Shown here: positions 43,057 through 52,198 of the stretch, piece by piece
Layout: the number at the start of each line of letters is the position of its first letter
Numbering within the stretch: the stretch's first letter is position 1
Assembly: GCA_965268675.1 (NCBI GenBank)
Contig: OZ254179.1
Location: 1,178,001 to 1,242,000, forward strand
Source: AAA044-D11 sp009705075
Lineage (GTDB): Bacteria; Actinomycetota; Actinomycetes; Nanopelagicales; Nanopelagicaceae
Reading direction: 5' to 3'
DNA: 64,000 bases
Notes under the pieces: model-generated
The model's input: the letters and a program-made list of their open reading frames with translations, nothing else
What the model was told of the DNA's origin: nothing
The model's database searches: none
Position numbers and translations under genes: made by a program

Positions 43057-44211
43057 ATGGATGTAATTTTGGGCGTAATAATCGGGTTGGTCCTCGGAAT
43101 TCTCATTGGATTTCTCGTAAAAAGTGGCAGATCTAATTCGGATTCTTCAGATAATCCGCTGATTAAAGATCTTAAAGAGCAGTTGGATCGCGAGAAGAGC
43201 TCAACCGCTGCGGCAACTAAATTAACTGATGAATTAGAAACTATGAAGAAGACTGTTGAGAAATTAACAGAGGCGGCAGGTGCGGCAGATCTGCGACGAG
43301 TTCGCGCCGAAACTGAGATTACCGAACAAGTTAAATCAATGGCTTCACATAATGAGAATTTAGTTAAGCAGACTCGAGCAATCGCTGGTGCGCTGGCAAG
43401 TTCGCAGACTCGTGGAAAATTTGGTGAAGCTCATCTTGAAAAGTTATTGGAAAGTGCTGGCTTAATCGAGAACGAACATTTCACTAGACAGTCCGCATCT
43501 GAAAAGCTTGGCGAATCTGGCGCAATTCCTGATGTAACAATTAACATGCCAGGTGGCAGCGTAATTTATATTGACTCAAAGTTTCCGTTCCAAAGATTCT
43601 ACGAAGCCTTTGAAACTGAAGATGATGTTCTGCGCAAACAATTATTGGTAGAGCATTCTAAAGATTTGCTGGCACATATCCAGGCGCTCTCAAAACGAAA
43701 TTATGCTGAACGTGGACCTTCACCAGATTTCGTAATCCTCTATGCGCCGATTGATGCCATCTTCATCGAAGCGGTAAAAGCGATTCCAGATTTTCTCGAA
43801 ACCTCATTCCGCCTTGGCGTAACTATTGCTACGCCGACTTCAATGATGGCGCTCCTTCGCACTGTTGGCTATCTATTTAGCCGCAATCGAGTAGCAGCAA
43901 ATGCTGAAGAGATTCAGAGCCTGGCAGTTAAGTTCCTGCGCGATATCTCTTCGCTGCATGACAAGATTGTTACAGTTGGCGATCGGTTAAAGAGCACCTT
44001 GAAGGCATATAACGAAATGATTCCAACTGCCGAAACCACTGTTCTTAGCGCAGCAAAAAAGATGAAGTCACTTGATGTCTCCGGAAAACCGCTAAAAGCT
44101 TTCCCAGAAGTCTCCGAAAATTTGCGAATCCTGGAGAGTAAATTAGCCTTGGATGCGCCAGAAGATTTCATTGAGGTAGAAGAGATTTCAGATAACGAGG
44201 ATGAGAGTTGA
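43057..44211 (+). CDS. rmuC: DNA recombination protein RmuC
   Basis: 384-aa protein with an N-terminal membrane helix (VILGVIIGLVLGILIGFLV), a coiled-coil region (about 35-130) and the RmuC PD-(D/E)XK-like core (SQTRGKFGEAHLEKLLESAGL, SGAIPDVTINMPGGSVIYIDSKFPFQRF, FVILYAPIDAIFIEA, VGVTIATPTSMMALLRTVGY-like run). It is thought to limit rearrangements at inverted repeats. The acidic tail overlaps the next gene by four bases (TTGA). Confidence 0.94.
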   Translation: MDVILGVIIGLVLGILIGFLVKSGRSNSDSSDNPLIKDLKEQLDREKSSTAAATKLTDELETMKKTVEKLTEAAGAADLRRVRAETEITEQVKSMASHNENLVKQTRAIAGALASSQTRGKFGEAHLEKLLESAGLIENEHFTRQSASEKLGESGAIPDVTINMPGGSVIYIDSKFPFQRFYEAFETEDDVLRKQLLVEHSKDLLAHIQALSKRNYAERGPSPDFVILYAPIDAIFIEAVKAIPDFLETSFRLGVTIATPTSMMALLRTVGYLFSRNRVAANAEEIQSLAVKFLRDISSLHDKIVTVGDRLKSTLKAYNEMIPTAETTVLSAAKKMKSLDVSGKPLKAFPEVSENLRILESKLALDAPEDFIEVEEISDNEDES

Positions 44212-44618
44212 GTCAGACAATGGATGCAGTTAGAGCCAAAGCAGTTAAGGGGCCAGGGTTAAAAGTCCCAGGAATAGTTGTTCTGCAATTTCTGCTGATC
44301 TTTCTCTTTGAAGCTTTTGAATACAACTTCACCAAAGTTGGATTCTTTACTGGCTTAGCTGTTCTAGTTTCGTTCTTGGGTGGGCTCTACCTAGGACGCC
44401 CTGGAACTTCATTTACCAATGCGGTAAATCCACCGATTGCACTACTTATCTCCACTTTGATATTGATGGCAACGTTTGGCGGAACTGGATTTTCAATTTC
44501 TAAGATTGGCCTTGAACTTGTTTCAGCGCTCTCGGCTGTTGCTCCCTGGTTGATATCCGGAGCGGTTATCGCTTGGGCCGCGCACTTTGCACTTATGCGC
44601 AAATACTCAAGAAAATAG
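44208..44618 (+). CDS. DUF6542-type membrane protein
   Basis: 136-aa protein with four hydrophobic segments (LKVPGIVVLQFLLIFLFEAF, VGFFTGLAVLVSFLGGLYLG, ALLISTLILMATFGG, ISGAVIAWAAHFALM). It fits the actinobacterial DUF6542 type, usually next to ychF/ispH/xseA as here. Start is TTG, coupled to rmuC through TTGA and preceded by GAGG at seven bases. Function unknown. It converges on ispH with no gap. Confidence 0.75.
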   Translation: MSQTMDAVRAKAVKGPGLKVPGIVVLQFLLIFLFEAFEYNFTKVGFFTGLAVLVSFLGGLYLGRPGTSFTNAVNPPIALLISTLILMATFGGTGFSISKIGLELVSALSAVAPWLISGAVIAWAAHFALMRKYSRK

Positions 44619-45587
44619 CTACTGCTTCTGCGCAGCCTTTAGCTCTTTGCGAAGCTCTTGTGGAATAGCAAATAAGAGATGTTCTTCGGTTGCGGTAATT
44701 GTTTCAACATCGCTGTATCCCCGAACAGCCAAATCCTTAAGTAAATCCTGAACCAAGATCTCGGGAACTGAAGCGCCACTTGATACTCCGATGATTCCAA
44801 CCGAGTCAAACCATTCATCCTTAACCTCTGCTGCGTAATCAATTAAGTAGGCAGCTTTAGCTCCATACTCCAGGGCAACTTCAACTAATCGAACTGAATT
44901 GGAAGAATTCTTGGAGCCAACAATCAAGACTAAATCTGCTTGAGGAGCAATATCTTTAATTGCAACTTGACGATTTTGGGTCGCATAACAGATGTCATCA
45001 CTCGGTGGATCAATTAGATTTGGAAATCTCTTCTTGAGGGCTGCAACAGTTATCAGGGTTTCGTCAACGCTAAGCGTTGTCTGTGATAGCCAAGCAACTT
45101 TGTTCTCATCCGGGACTTCGATATCTGCAATTCCATCTATGCCATCAACCAAAATGACATTTTCTGGCGCTTCACCTGCAGTTCCTTCAACCTCTTCGTG
45201 GCCTTCGTGGCCAATTAATAAAATAGTTAAATCTTCAGCAGCAAAGCGCTTAACCTCATGATGCACTTTTGTTACGAGCGGACAGGTGGCATCAATAGTT
45301 TTGAGGTTTCGAGAGGCCGCACTTGCGTGTACTGCAGGTGAAACGCCATGAGCCGAAAAAATCACAGTCTGTCCCTCTGGAACTTCATCATTCTCCGAGA
45401 CAAATATTGCGCCCCGAGCTTCTAAGGTAGAAACCACATGTTTGTTGTGCACAATTTCTTTTCGAACATAGACCGGAGCACCATAAAGATCTAAGGCTTT
45501 TTCAACGGTAATAACAGCGCGATCAACACCTGCGCAATATCCACGAGGGGCGGCTAATAGGACCCGCTTTTGAATTGGCTCGCTCAT
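44619..45587 (-). CDS. ispH: 4-hydroxy-3-methylbut-2-enyl diphosphate reductase
   Basis: Last enzyme of the MEP isoprenoid pathway, 322 aa. The three [4Fe-4S] ligands are in LAAPRGYCAGVDRAV, IDATCPLVTKVH and DDICYATQNRQ; also HNKHVV, IFSAHGVSP, GHEGHEEVEGT and GSKNSSNS. The product feeds the cis-prenyltransferase in this window and quinone/carotenoid synthesis. TAGGAT lies six bases before the ATG (leaderless-like). Divergent from xseA, 38 bases between starts. Confidence 0.97.
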   Translation of the reverse strand: MSEPIQKRVLLAAPRGYCAGVDRAVITVEKALDLYGAPVYVRKEIVHNKHVVSTLEARGAIFVSENDEVPEGQTVIFSAHGVSPAVHASAASRNLKTIDATCPLVTKVHHEVKRFAAEDLTILLIGHEGHEEVEGTAGEAPENVILVDGIDGIADIEVPDENKVAWLSQTTLSVDETLITVAALKKRFPNLIDPPSDDICYATQNRQVAIKDIAPQADLVLIVGSKNSSNSVRLVEVALEYGAKAAYLIDYAAEVKDEWFDSVGIIGVSSGASVPEILVQDLLKDLAVRGYSDVETITATEEHLLFAIPQELRKELKAAQKQ

Positions 45588-45625
45588 TAGCCAATCCTAA
45601 TTGGTAAGCCGATTACTATCGACCC

Positions 45626-46822
45626 GTGCCAGATCCTTCGGAAACGCCATTTAGCGTTCGCGCCATCTCCGAACGAATCGGCGTAATCATCGACTCCCTC
45701 GATGAAGTCTGGATTGAAGGCGAGCTCTCGGAGATAAATGTAAGGCCGGGATCGCCAACAATTTTCATGCGCCTTCGAGATACCAGCGCTGACATGAGCA
45801 TCTCGGTTCGATGTTTTAAAAACGTCTTTGATTCAATCGCGCCCCTTGAACAGAATGCACGAGTTGTAATTCGCTCGAAGCCAACCTGGTGGACCAAGAA
45901 TGGTTCACTCTCTTTTAATATTTCAGAGATTCGCCAAGTTGGTGTTGGCGAGTTAATGGCTCGCCTTGAAGCGCTAAAGAATTTATTAGCTGGCGAAGGT
46001 CTCTTCGATTTAGATCGAAAGCTACCGCTTCCCTTTCTGCCAAACGTCGTTGGCCTTATTTGTGGGCGAAATAGTGATGCTGGAAAAGATGTAGTTGAAA
46101 ATGCTAAACGTCGCTGGCCTGGTGTTAAATTTGAAATTCGTGAAGTTGCTGTTGCAAATGCTGCAGCCGTCACAGAGGTAAGCACTGCGCTTCTTGAATT
46201 AGATGCCAATCCAGAGGTTGATGTCATCATTATTACTAGAGGCGGTGGGTCATTCGAAGATCTACTGCCATTCTCTGATGAATCACTCCTGCGCTTGGTC
46301 TCTGATTGCAAAACTCCAATCATTAGCGCAATTGGCCACGAGAAGGATTCACCGCTTCTGGATTTAGTCGCTGATTGGCGCGCTTCAACCCCAACCGATG
46401 CCGGGAAGCGAGTTGTTCCGGATATGCAAGAAGAGCTATCTAGAATTTCTAATCTGCAGGATCGCGCAAATAGATTTATTCAAAACCGAATTGACTTTGA
46501 AAGCTCAAAAATTAAGGGTTTCATGGATCGCCAGATTATGCGCGAACCCCAACTAATTGTTTCTTCGCGGCTGGAAGTTATTAAGAACCTAAGCGCTAGG
46601 TCATATCGTGGAATGAGTGGAGCGCTTGCGATTGCTGCAGAGGAAATTAGCGGTCTTCGAACCCAGGTCCGGACGCTCTCACCGCAGGCAACTTTGGATC
46701 GCGGATATAGCGTTATCCAGAAGAGTGATGGCTCAGTTCTTCGTAAAGCCAGTGATGTAAAGGCAGGCGAAAAGCTTCGGTTGCGATTGGCGCAAGGCGA
46801 AGTTGGCGCAATTACGGAGTAG
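45626..46822 (+). CDS. xseA: Exodeoxyribonuclease VII large subunit
   Basis: 398-aa nuclease subunit. N-terminal OB fold (FSVRAISERIGVIIDSLDEVWIEGELSEI), then the exonuclease core with RNSDAGKDVVENAKRRWPGVKFEI, VIIITRGGGSFEDLLPFSDESLLR and SAIGHEKDSPLLDLVADWRASTPTDAG, a helical arm and the C-terminal DRGYSVIQ segment. It degrades single-stranded DNA from both ends with XseB. GTG start with TACTAT six bases upstream. Nine bases before xseB. Confidence 0.97.
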   Translation: MPDPSETPFSVRAISERIGVIIDSLDEVWIEGELSEINVRPGSPTIFMRLRDTSADMSISVRCFKNVFDSIAPLEQNARVVIRSKPTWWTKNGSLSFNISEIRQVGVGELMARLEALKNLLAGEGLFDLDRKLPLPFLPNVVGLICGRNSDAGKDVVENAKRRWPGVKFEIREVAVANAAAVTEVSTALLELDANPEVDVIIITRGGGSFEDLLPFSDESLLRLVSDCKTPIISAIGHEKDSPLLDLVADWRASTPTDAGKRVVPDMQEELSRISNLQDRANRFIQNRIDFESSKIKGFMDRQIMREPQLIVSSRLEVIKNLSARSYRGMSGALAIAAEEISGLRTQVRTLSPQATLDRGYSVIQKSDGSVLRKASDVKAGEKLRLRLAQGEVGAITE

Positions 46823-46831
46823 ATTACGAAT

Positions 46832-47044
46832 ATGGCCGCAGCTAAAGACCCGAAGAAATTAAGTTATGAAGAGGCTCGAGATGAGCTTGCCGAAGTTGTT
46901 TCAACTTTAGAGTCTGGCCAATCAACGCTCGAAGAATCTTTAGCGCTCTGGGAACGTGGCGAAGAACTTGCCAAGATTTGTCAGCAATGGCTAGATGGCG
47001 CAAAAGCAAAACTTGCGGCGGCAAAACCAGGGTCGGAAAAGTAA
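46832..47044 (+). CDS. xseB: Exodeoxyribonuclease VII small subunit
   Basis: 70-aa coiled-coil subunit with the family pattern LSYEEARDELAEVVSTLESGQSTLEESLALWERGEELAKICQQWLDGAKAKL. Binds along XseA to form active ExoVII. It ends immediately before the fumarase ATG (TAA then ATG, no gap), so the three genes form an operon. Confidence 0.96.
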   Translation: MAAAKDPKKLSYEEARDELAEVVSTLESGQSTLEESLALWERGEELAKICQQWLDGAKAKLAAAKPGSEK

Positions 47045-48694
47045 ATGCCAGAATTTAATTACAGCGATCTTCTTCCAATAGGTCCAGATAAAACCGAGTA
47101 TCGCCTTGTAACTACTGAAGGGGTATCGACTTTTACCGCAGAAGGAATGGAATTCCTGAAGGTCTCATCAGGGGCGCTAGAAAAATTAACCGCTGAAGCT
47201 ATTCACGATATAAATCATTATCTACGCGAAGAACATCTCACGCAGCTGGCCTCGATTCTAAAGGACCCGGAAGCATCACCTAATGATCGCTTCGTTGCTT
47301 TGGATCTCCTAAAGAATGCAAATATTTCAGCCGGCGGAGTGCTTCCAATGTGTCAAGACACGGGAACCGCCTTGATTATGGGAAAGAAAGGGCAGCGCGT
47401 CTTAACTCCAACCAACGATGCTGAAGCAATTTCTAAAGGAGTTTATGACGCCTACACCTCCCTCAATCTTCGGTATTCACAATTAGCGCCAATCAGTACT
47501 TGGGAAGAGAAGAACACGGGAAATAATTTGCCCGCCCAAGTTGAGATTTATTCGGACACTGAGCACGCAGATGAATACAACTTCTTATTTATTGCAAAGG
47601 GTGGCGGTAGCGCCAACAAATCATTTCTTTATCAAGAGACAAAAGCGGTATTAAACCCAGATTCATTTATGAATTGGTTGGATGAAAAACTAAGATCAAT
47701 CGGAACCGCAGCTTGCCCGCCTTATCACTTGGCAATTGTTATTGGTGGAACCAGCGCCGAGCACACGGTTAAGACCGCAAAGCTAGCGAGTACCCATTAC
47801 TTAGATGAATTACCTCGAAGCGGAGATGCGAAAACTGGTCATGGCTTCCGCGATGTCGAGTTAGAGCAGAAGGTTTTGGAACTAACCCGCACCCTAGGTA
47901 TTGGTGCCCAATTTGGTGGCAAGTATTTCTGTCACGATGTTCGCGTAATTAGACTTCCACGACACGGCGCATCTCTCCCAATTGCAATTGCGGTTTCCTG
48001 TTCGGCAGATCGCCAAGCTAAGGCGAAGATAACTAAGGCGGGCGTTTTTCTTGAGGTCCTAGAGCGAGATCCTGTGCACTTCTTGCCAGAGACAACTGAT
48101 GAACATCTCGATGACAACGTGGTGAAGATCGATTTGAACCAGCCAATGTCACAAGTATTGAAAGAGCTATCAAAATATCCAATAAAGACTCGGCTCTCAT
48201 TAAATGGAACTTTGATTGTTGCTCGCGATTTGGCTCATGCCAAGATAAAAGAGCTATTGGACTCCGGCAAAGAACTTCCACAATATTTTAAAGATCACGC
48301 CGTTTACTATGCCGGTCCAGCCAAGACCCCCGTGGGTTATGCCTCCGGTTCATTTGGCCCAACAACAGCTGGTCGTATGGATTCCTACGTGGACCAATTT
48401 CAAAAGGCTGGCGGTTCGATGATTATGTTGGCAAAGGGAAATCGCTCTAAAGCTGTAACCGAGGCCTGTAAAAATAATGGTGGCTTCTATCTCGGTTCAA
48501 TCGGTGGGCCAGCAGCAAGGCTTGCTCAAGATTGCATCACGAAGGTTGAAGTTCTGGACTATGCCGACCTTGGTATGGAGGCGGTTTGGAAGATTGAGGT
48601 TAAGGATTTTCCAGCCTTTATTGTTGTTGATGACAAGGGAAATGATTTCTTTGCAGAGACTTCTAAGCCGATAAGCATTGGCCGCCGGATTTAG
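47045..48694 (+). CDS. fumA: Class I (iron-sulfur) fumarate hydratase
   Basis: 549-aa TCA-cycle enzyme interconverting fumarate and malate with a [4Fe-4S] cluster. Ligand Cys103 in VLPMCQDTGTA, further Cys in GGKYFCHDVRVIRLPRHGASLPIAIAVSCSADRQ; the C-terminal beta domain has YYAGPAKTPVGYASGSFGPTTAGRMDSY with the KGNRS loop. The single-chain form joins alpha and beta domains. The oxygen-labile cluster is notable beside the oxidative-stress genes of the window. Convergent with the lysozyme-like gene, stops overlapping by four bases. Confidence 0.96.
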   Translation: MPEFNYSDLLPIGPDKTEYRLVTTEGVSTFTAEGMEFLKVSSGALEKLTAEAIHDINHYLREEHLTQLASILKDPEASPNDRFVALDLLKNANISAGGVLPMCQDTGTALIMGKKGQRVLTPTNDAEAISKGVYDAYTSLNLRYSQLAPISTWEEKNTGNNLPAQVEIYSDTEHADEYNFLFIAKGGGSANKSFLYQETKAVLNPDSFMNWLDEKLRSIGTAACPPYHLAIVIGGTSAEHTVKTAKLASTHYLDELPRSGDAKTGHGFRDVELEQKVLELTRTLGIGAQFGGKYFCHDVRVIRLPRHGASLPIAIAVSCSADRQAKAKITKAGVFLEVLERDPVHFLPETTDEHLDDNVVKIDLNQPMSQVLKELSKYPIKTRLSLNGTLIVARDLAHAKIKELLDSGKELPQYFKDHAVYYAGPAKTPVGYASGSFGPTTAGRMDSYVDQFQKAGGSMIMLAKGNRSKAVTEACKNNGGFYLGSIGGPAARLAQDCITKVEVLDYADLGMEAVWKIEVKDFPAFIVVDDKGNDFFAETSKPISIGRRI

Positions 48695-49284
48695 TAATAG
48701 TTCGAGCGTTGCTTCTTCCAGAGCGCACCACATGGCGTCTGATATCTAGCCTTGATATAGGAAAGTCCCCACTTAATCTGAGTGACCGGATTGGTCCGCC
48801 AATCAGTTGAAATGATCTCCATCTTTATCGCCGGCAGGGCTTGGGGAATTCCGTGAGCTCCGCTTCGATAATTGTGGGCTCGATAATTCCAATGGCTCTC
48901 GCTATTCCAAAGTTTGGTCAGGCAAGTCAGTTGCCTTTTGTTATCCCACTTCGGATATTTCTCTCCAATAATTTCCTTGGCAACGCTCTGGGCGCCCTTC
49001 GGCTTCTTTGCTATTTCGACCTGCCGAGCTGCCAAGGAGACCAAGGCAATCGCGTTGGCATCGACCGAGGCGACGCCATTTAAGTCGAGGGTAATTCCAT
49101 TCTCTAAAACTGTTGTTCCATCTGGCGCCACTTCAGGGGCGACTGTAAGAGCTGGAAGGTTGTTAGGAACTGAGACATATTGATCAAAAGCACCCTGGGC
49201 ATATGTCGTATCGACGCTGCCGATAAAGGCAATGAAGAAGGCGGCGCTAAGAACTAACTTGGTCGATCTAAAAATCTTGTTCAT
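48691..49284 (-). CDS. Exported lysozyme-like (aggregation-promoting-factor/transglycosylase-like) protein
   Basis: 197-aa secreted protein: signal peptide (STKLVLSAAFFIAFIGSVDTTYAQ), a spacer of about 90 residues with low complexity, and a C-terminal lysozyme-like domain with LTCLTKLWNSESHWNYRAHNYRSGAHGIPQALP and QIKWGLSYIKARYQTPCGAL, where the Glu in ESHWNY is the likely catalytic acid. It should cut or remodel peptidoglycan. The frame opens 17 codons earlier, but AAAGGAGGGG lies just before the ATG at 49284. Its 5' side has a GC-rich leader of more than 200 bases with several stems. Confidence 0.85.
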   Translation of the reverse strand: MNKIFRSTKLVLSAAFFIAFIGSVDTTYAQGAFDQYVSVPNNLPALTVAPEVAPDGTTVLENGITLDLNGVASVDANAIALVSLAARQVEIAKKPKGAQSVAKEIIGEKYPKWDNKRQLTCLTKLWNSESHWNYRAHNYRSGAHGIPQALPAIKMEIISTDWRTNPVTQIKWGLSYIKARYQTPCGALWKKQRSNYY

Positions 49285-49543
49285 CTCACCCCTCCTTTCG
49301 CAATAACCCTTTTGATAACTGGCCCCTCCGGACAAAACTCACCCGCCCAAAATGGGCCGGCGGCTTGGGGGAAGGACAAAACCTTCGCATCCGAGAAGGG
49401 CACGGGCAAATTTAAAAGCGTGTGAGTCGCAAAAAAGATAATAATCACAGTTAAGGGCATATCTAAAAGTGCAGGTCAGATTCAGTGATGTCCGATATAT
49501 CTGTTTTATCCGAAACCTAAAAACTTAGGCTTTTGCCCGCTTT
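49285..49543 (-). other. GC-rich, structured leader of the lysozyme-like gene
   Basis: This 259-base gap between the lysozyme-like and phoH genes (both minus strand) is more GC-rich than its surroundings. Minus-strand stems seen by eye: CCTTC with GAAGG over eight bases, and GCCCA with TGGGC over TTT, followed by a GGAGGGGCC stretch. It resembles the long 5' leaders of actinobacterial cell-wall hydrolase genes. No reading frame of note. I could not match it to a riboswitch family. Confidence 0.3.
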
Positions 49544-50893
49544 TTACTGGCTGAAGTTGACGGGCTCTTCCAGCATCTCGGTGACCAGAGCGGCAATTGG
49601 CGAGCGCTCTGACCTGGTTAAGGTGATGTGGGCGAAGAGCGGGTGACCTTTTAGGGACTCGACAACAGCGACGACACCGTCATGACGGCCAACTCGGAGA
49701 TTATCTCGCTGTGCGACATCGTGAGTCAGGATCACTCTGGAGTTTTGGCCGATTCGAGAGAGCACGGTTAGCAAAACTCCCCGTTCCAACGATTGGGCTT
49801 CATCGACAATGACATAAGAGTCGTGGAGTGAGCGACCTCGGATGTGAGTTAGGGGTAGAACTTCGATTAATCCGCGATCGATAATCTCATCTATAACCTG
49901 CTGGCTGACTAGCGCCCCCAAAGTATCGAAAACCGCCTGGGCCCAGGGTGACATTTTTTCATTTTCACTGCCCGGCAGGTAACCCAGTTCTTGGCCGCCG
50001 ACGGCATAGAGCGGACGAAAGATTACGACCTTCTTATGCTGGCGTTTTTCTAATACTGCTTCAAGTCCGGCGCTAAGTGCGAGCGCACTCTTTCCAGTTC
50101 CGGCCCGACCACCTAAAGAGATGATTCCAACTTCGCTATCCATCAGTAAATCCAAGGCGACTCGTTGTTCAGCGCTTCGACCATGCAGACCAAATGCCGA
50201 GCGATCTCCCCTAACCAATAGGAGTTGCTTATCTGGAGTTACTCGAGCCAGTGCGCTTCCCTTGTCCGAGTGGAGAACGATTCCGGTATGACATGGGTGT
50301 TCTTTCGCCAAATCATGGGGGACCTTGTTGTTCTCATAAAGTAAGTCGATTAAGTTGCCGCCGACCGTTGCCTCGACCATTCCGGTCCAACCGCTAGTTA
50401 GCGCAAGTTCAGCGCGATATTCCTCGGATTTCACGCCCACCGATGAAGCTTTGACGCGAAGTGGAAGGTCCTTGGTTACCAGTACTACATCTCTGGATTC
50501 AGCCATCATGTTTCTGGCAATAGAGAGAATTCGGGAATCATTTGAACCATCACGCAGGAATCCAGATGGCAAGGATGAGGAATCTGAGTGATTTAATTCG
50601 ACGCGAAGGGTGCCGCCTAAATCATTGAGGTTGATATCTTCATCGAGGCGACCATGTTCAATTCGTAGATCATCGAGGGTGCGAAGTGCGGCTCGAGCAA
50701 AGTAACCAAGTTCGGGATGATCGCGTTTGCTCTCTAGTTCACCGATAACCGTGATTGGAATGATGACTTCATGTTCAGCAAATCTTGTAAGTGCTACAGG
50801 GTCTGCGAGCAAGACACTTGTATCTAAAACATAGGTCATTCTTTTCAAGCTTTTGCTGCTGCTGTTCCGGTCAGGTGTAGCCGAATTAGCCAA
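49544..50893 (-). CDS. phoH2: PhoH family protein with N-terminal PIN domain (PhoH2 type)
   Basis: 449-aa fusion. PIN nuclease domain at about 20-150 (TYVLDTSVLLADPVALTRF, with acidic residues in ELESKRDHPELG and NDSRILSIA), then the PhoH ATPase with Walker A GGRAGTGKSALALSAGLEAV, VIVDEAQSLERG (B), VILTHDVAQRDNLRVGRHDG. In mycobacteria the fusion is a sequence-specific RNA helicase/RNase; activity here is inferred. The first start is a TTG at 50893; an ATG 18 codons later (MTYVLDT) would begin right at the PIN fold. Separated from uppS by a terminator. Confidence 0.93.
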   Translation of the reverse strand: MANSATPDRNSSSKSLKRMTYVLDTSVLLADPVALTRFAEHEVIIPITVIGELESKRDHPELGYFARAALRTLDDLRIEHGRLDEDINLNDLGGTLRVELNHSDSSSLPSGFLRDGSNDSRILSIARNMMAESRDVVLVTKDLPLRVKASSVGVKSEEYRAELALTSGWTGMVEATVGGNLIDLLYENNKVPHDLAKEHPCHTGIVLHSDKGSALARVTPDKQLLLVRGDRSAFGLHGRSAEQRVALDLLMDSEVGIISLGGRAGTGKSALALSAGLEAVLEKRQHKKVVIFRPLYAVGGQELGYLPGSENEKMSPWAQAVFDTLGALVSQQVIDEIIDRGLIEVLPLTHIRGRSLHDSYVIVDEAQSLERGVLLTVLSRIGQNSRVILTHDVAQRDNLRVGRHDGVVAVVESLKGHPLFAHITLTRSERSPIAALVTEMLEEPVNFSQ

Positions 50894-50946
50894 TTGGCGC
50901 TCGCATTCTGTTTAGTTTTTCTAGAAGGTGGTCAGTTCCTTATGGG

Positions 50947-50971
50947 TAAAAGGTAAAACCACCAAGGGTGG
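50947..50971 (-). terminator. Intrinsic terminator after uppS
   Basis: On the minus strand CCACC pairs with GGTGG over CTT and is followed by TTTTACCTTTTA. It lies about 70 bases after the uppS stop and before phoH. Confidence 0.7.
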
Positions 50972-51041
50972 CGAGCCCTGCGACACGCTTATTTCAAAAG
51001 TTAATTTCTAACGACGAATTGTTTCAACTATTTAATCTGTA

Positions 51042-51848
51042 TTACTTGCCGAATCGGCGGCTGCGCTGTGAATATGCCCGAAGCGCTCGGAGAAAATCAA
51101 CTCTACGAAAATCTGGCCAATAGGCCTCACAGAAATAGAACTCAGAATTGGCGCTCTGCCAGAGTAGAAAACCACCAAGGCGTTGCTCTCCGGAAGTTCG
51201 AATAACTAAATCTGGATCCGGAAGTCCGGCGGTATAAAGATGGCGGCTGATCTCTTCAACGCTAATTGAATTGGCTATCTCGGCTGGACTCTTGCCTAAA
51301 TTAGCTTCAGAAGTGATTACAGATTTAACCGCATCTGCAATCTCGCTCCGGCCACCGTACCCAATCGCCACATTAACTAGGACGCCTTTGATGCCCTTTG
51401 TCTTGGCCGCCACGTCAGTTAATTGATCAACTAAGTTCTTTGGCAGTAACTCCATTGAACCCACCGGTCTAATCTCCCACCGACGCCGGCTTGCTAAATC
51501 ATTTACAGTCTCGGCAATGATTTGAAGTAGCGGCTCTAACTCTTCAGGAGCCCGATTTAGATTCTGATTTGAAAGTAACCAAATCGTTAACACCTCGACC
51601 TTTGACTCTTCACACCAATCAAGTAGATCAATAATCTTCTGCGCTCCAGCTTTATGCCCACGTGAGGTGGAAACATCGCCATCAGCCGCTGGGTTGGCCT
51701 TTGACCATCTGCGATTGCCGTCGAGTATTACCCCGACATGGCGCGGAGTCTGCGTGAAATCTAATCGCGAATAAATCCGTCGTTCATAGAGCGGATATAA
51801 GAGCGCTTTAATCGCAGGCTTTAAATAACTTTTTAATAAATTCGCCAC
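51042..51848 (-). CDS. uppS: Isoprenyl transferase (cis-prenyl diphosphate synthase)
   Basis: 268-aa cis-prenyltransferase. HVGVILDGNRRWSK holds the catalytic Asp43; GHKAGAQKIIDLLDWCEE, LTIWLLSNQNLNR, VNVAIGYGGRSEIADAV and PDPDLVIRTSGEQRLGGFLLWQSANSEFYFCEAYWPDFR follow. The DGNRRW wording (instead of DGNGRW) and the RTSGEQRL segment recall M. tuberculosis Rv1086, which makes a short-chain Z-prenyl diphosphate; chain length here is unknown. Uses products of the MEP pathway for lipid carriers of wall synthesis. The gene precedes phoH and follows the DUF3817 gene by 14 bases. Confidence 0.93.
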   Translation of the reverse strand: MANLLKSYLKPAIKALLYPLYERRIYSRLDFTQTPRHVGVILDGNRRWSKANPAADGDVSTSRGHKAGAQKIIDLLDWCEESKVEVLTIWLLSNQNLNRAPEELEPLLQIIAETVNDLASRRRWEIRPVGSMELLPKNLVDQLTDVAAKTKGIKGVLVNVAIGYGGRSEIADAVKSVITSEANLGKSPAEIANSISVEEISRHLYTAGLPDPDLVIRTSGEQRLGGFLLWQSANSEFYFCEAYWPDFRRVDFLRALRAYSQRSRRFGK

Positions 51849-51862
51849 GAGGAGATTTCAAC

Positions 51863-52198
51863 TTAGGCTAGCGATTTGAATTCTTTAACTGCACGACGTT
51901 CTGCAATGAATGATGCAATCGGCAGAGTTCCGGCAAGGATAAAACCTATTGTGTACCAAAGCGATTTCCGAGCCTTCAGGCAGTAATGAAAAGCGGCCAA
52001 AACATATATTGGATAAGTGAAGCCATGCACTAGAGCGATCCAAGCAAATAGGTGGTGGCTTGATTGAAAAATTAAGTAGTGAGTAGGAACGTGTACAAAC
52101 CAGAGTAAGGATGACATCACACCGCAATAAATTGCCATAATGCGAAAGCGGGTAAATGCTCCGCTAACTTCGGCTTGGCGTGGGTTTAATTGGCTCAT
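51863..52198 (-). CDS. DUF3817 membrane protein
   Basis: 111-aa protein with three hydrophobic segments; the LFAWIALVHGFTYPIYVLAAFHYCLKARKSLWYTIGFILAGTLPIASFIAERR stretch is the DUF3817 signature. Function unknown; in Actinobacteria it is found with genes for cytochrome oxidase assembly. Overlaps the SURF1 gene by four bases, so the two are co-translated. Confidence 0.88.
   Translation of the reverse strand: MSQLNPRQAEVSGAFTRFRIMAIYCGVMSSLLWFVHVPTHYLIFQSSHHLFAWIALVHGFTYPIYVLAAFHYCLKARKSLWYTIGFILAGTLPIASFIAERRAVKEFKSLA

Noticed and set aside
45616..46323. 235-aa open frame opposite xseA
   Set aside because: Antisense of a conserved nuclease gene; Ser/Arg/Thr-rich, no motif, no ribosome site.
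49285..49480. c-di-AMP (ydaO) riboswitch
   Set aside because: The context fits, but I could not find the conserved CAGCTAAC core or the matching GGGGAACC segment.
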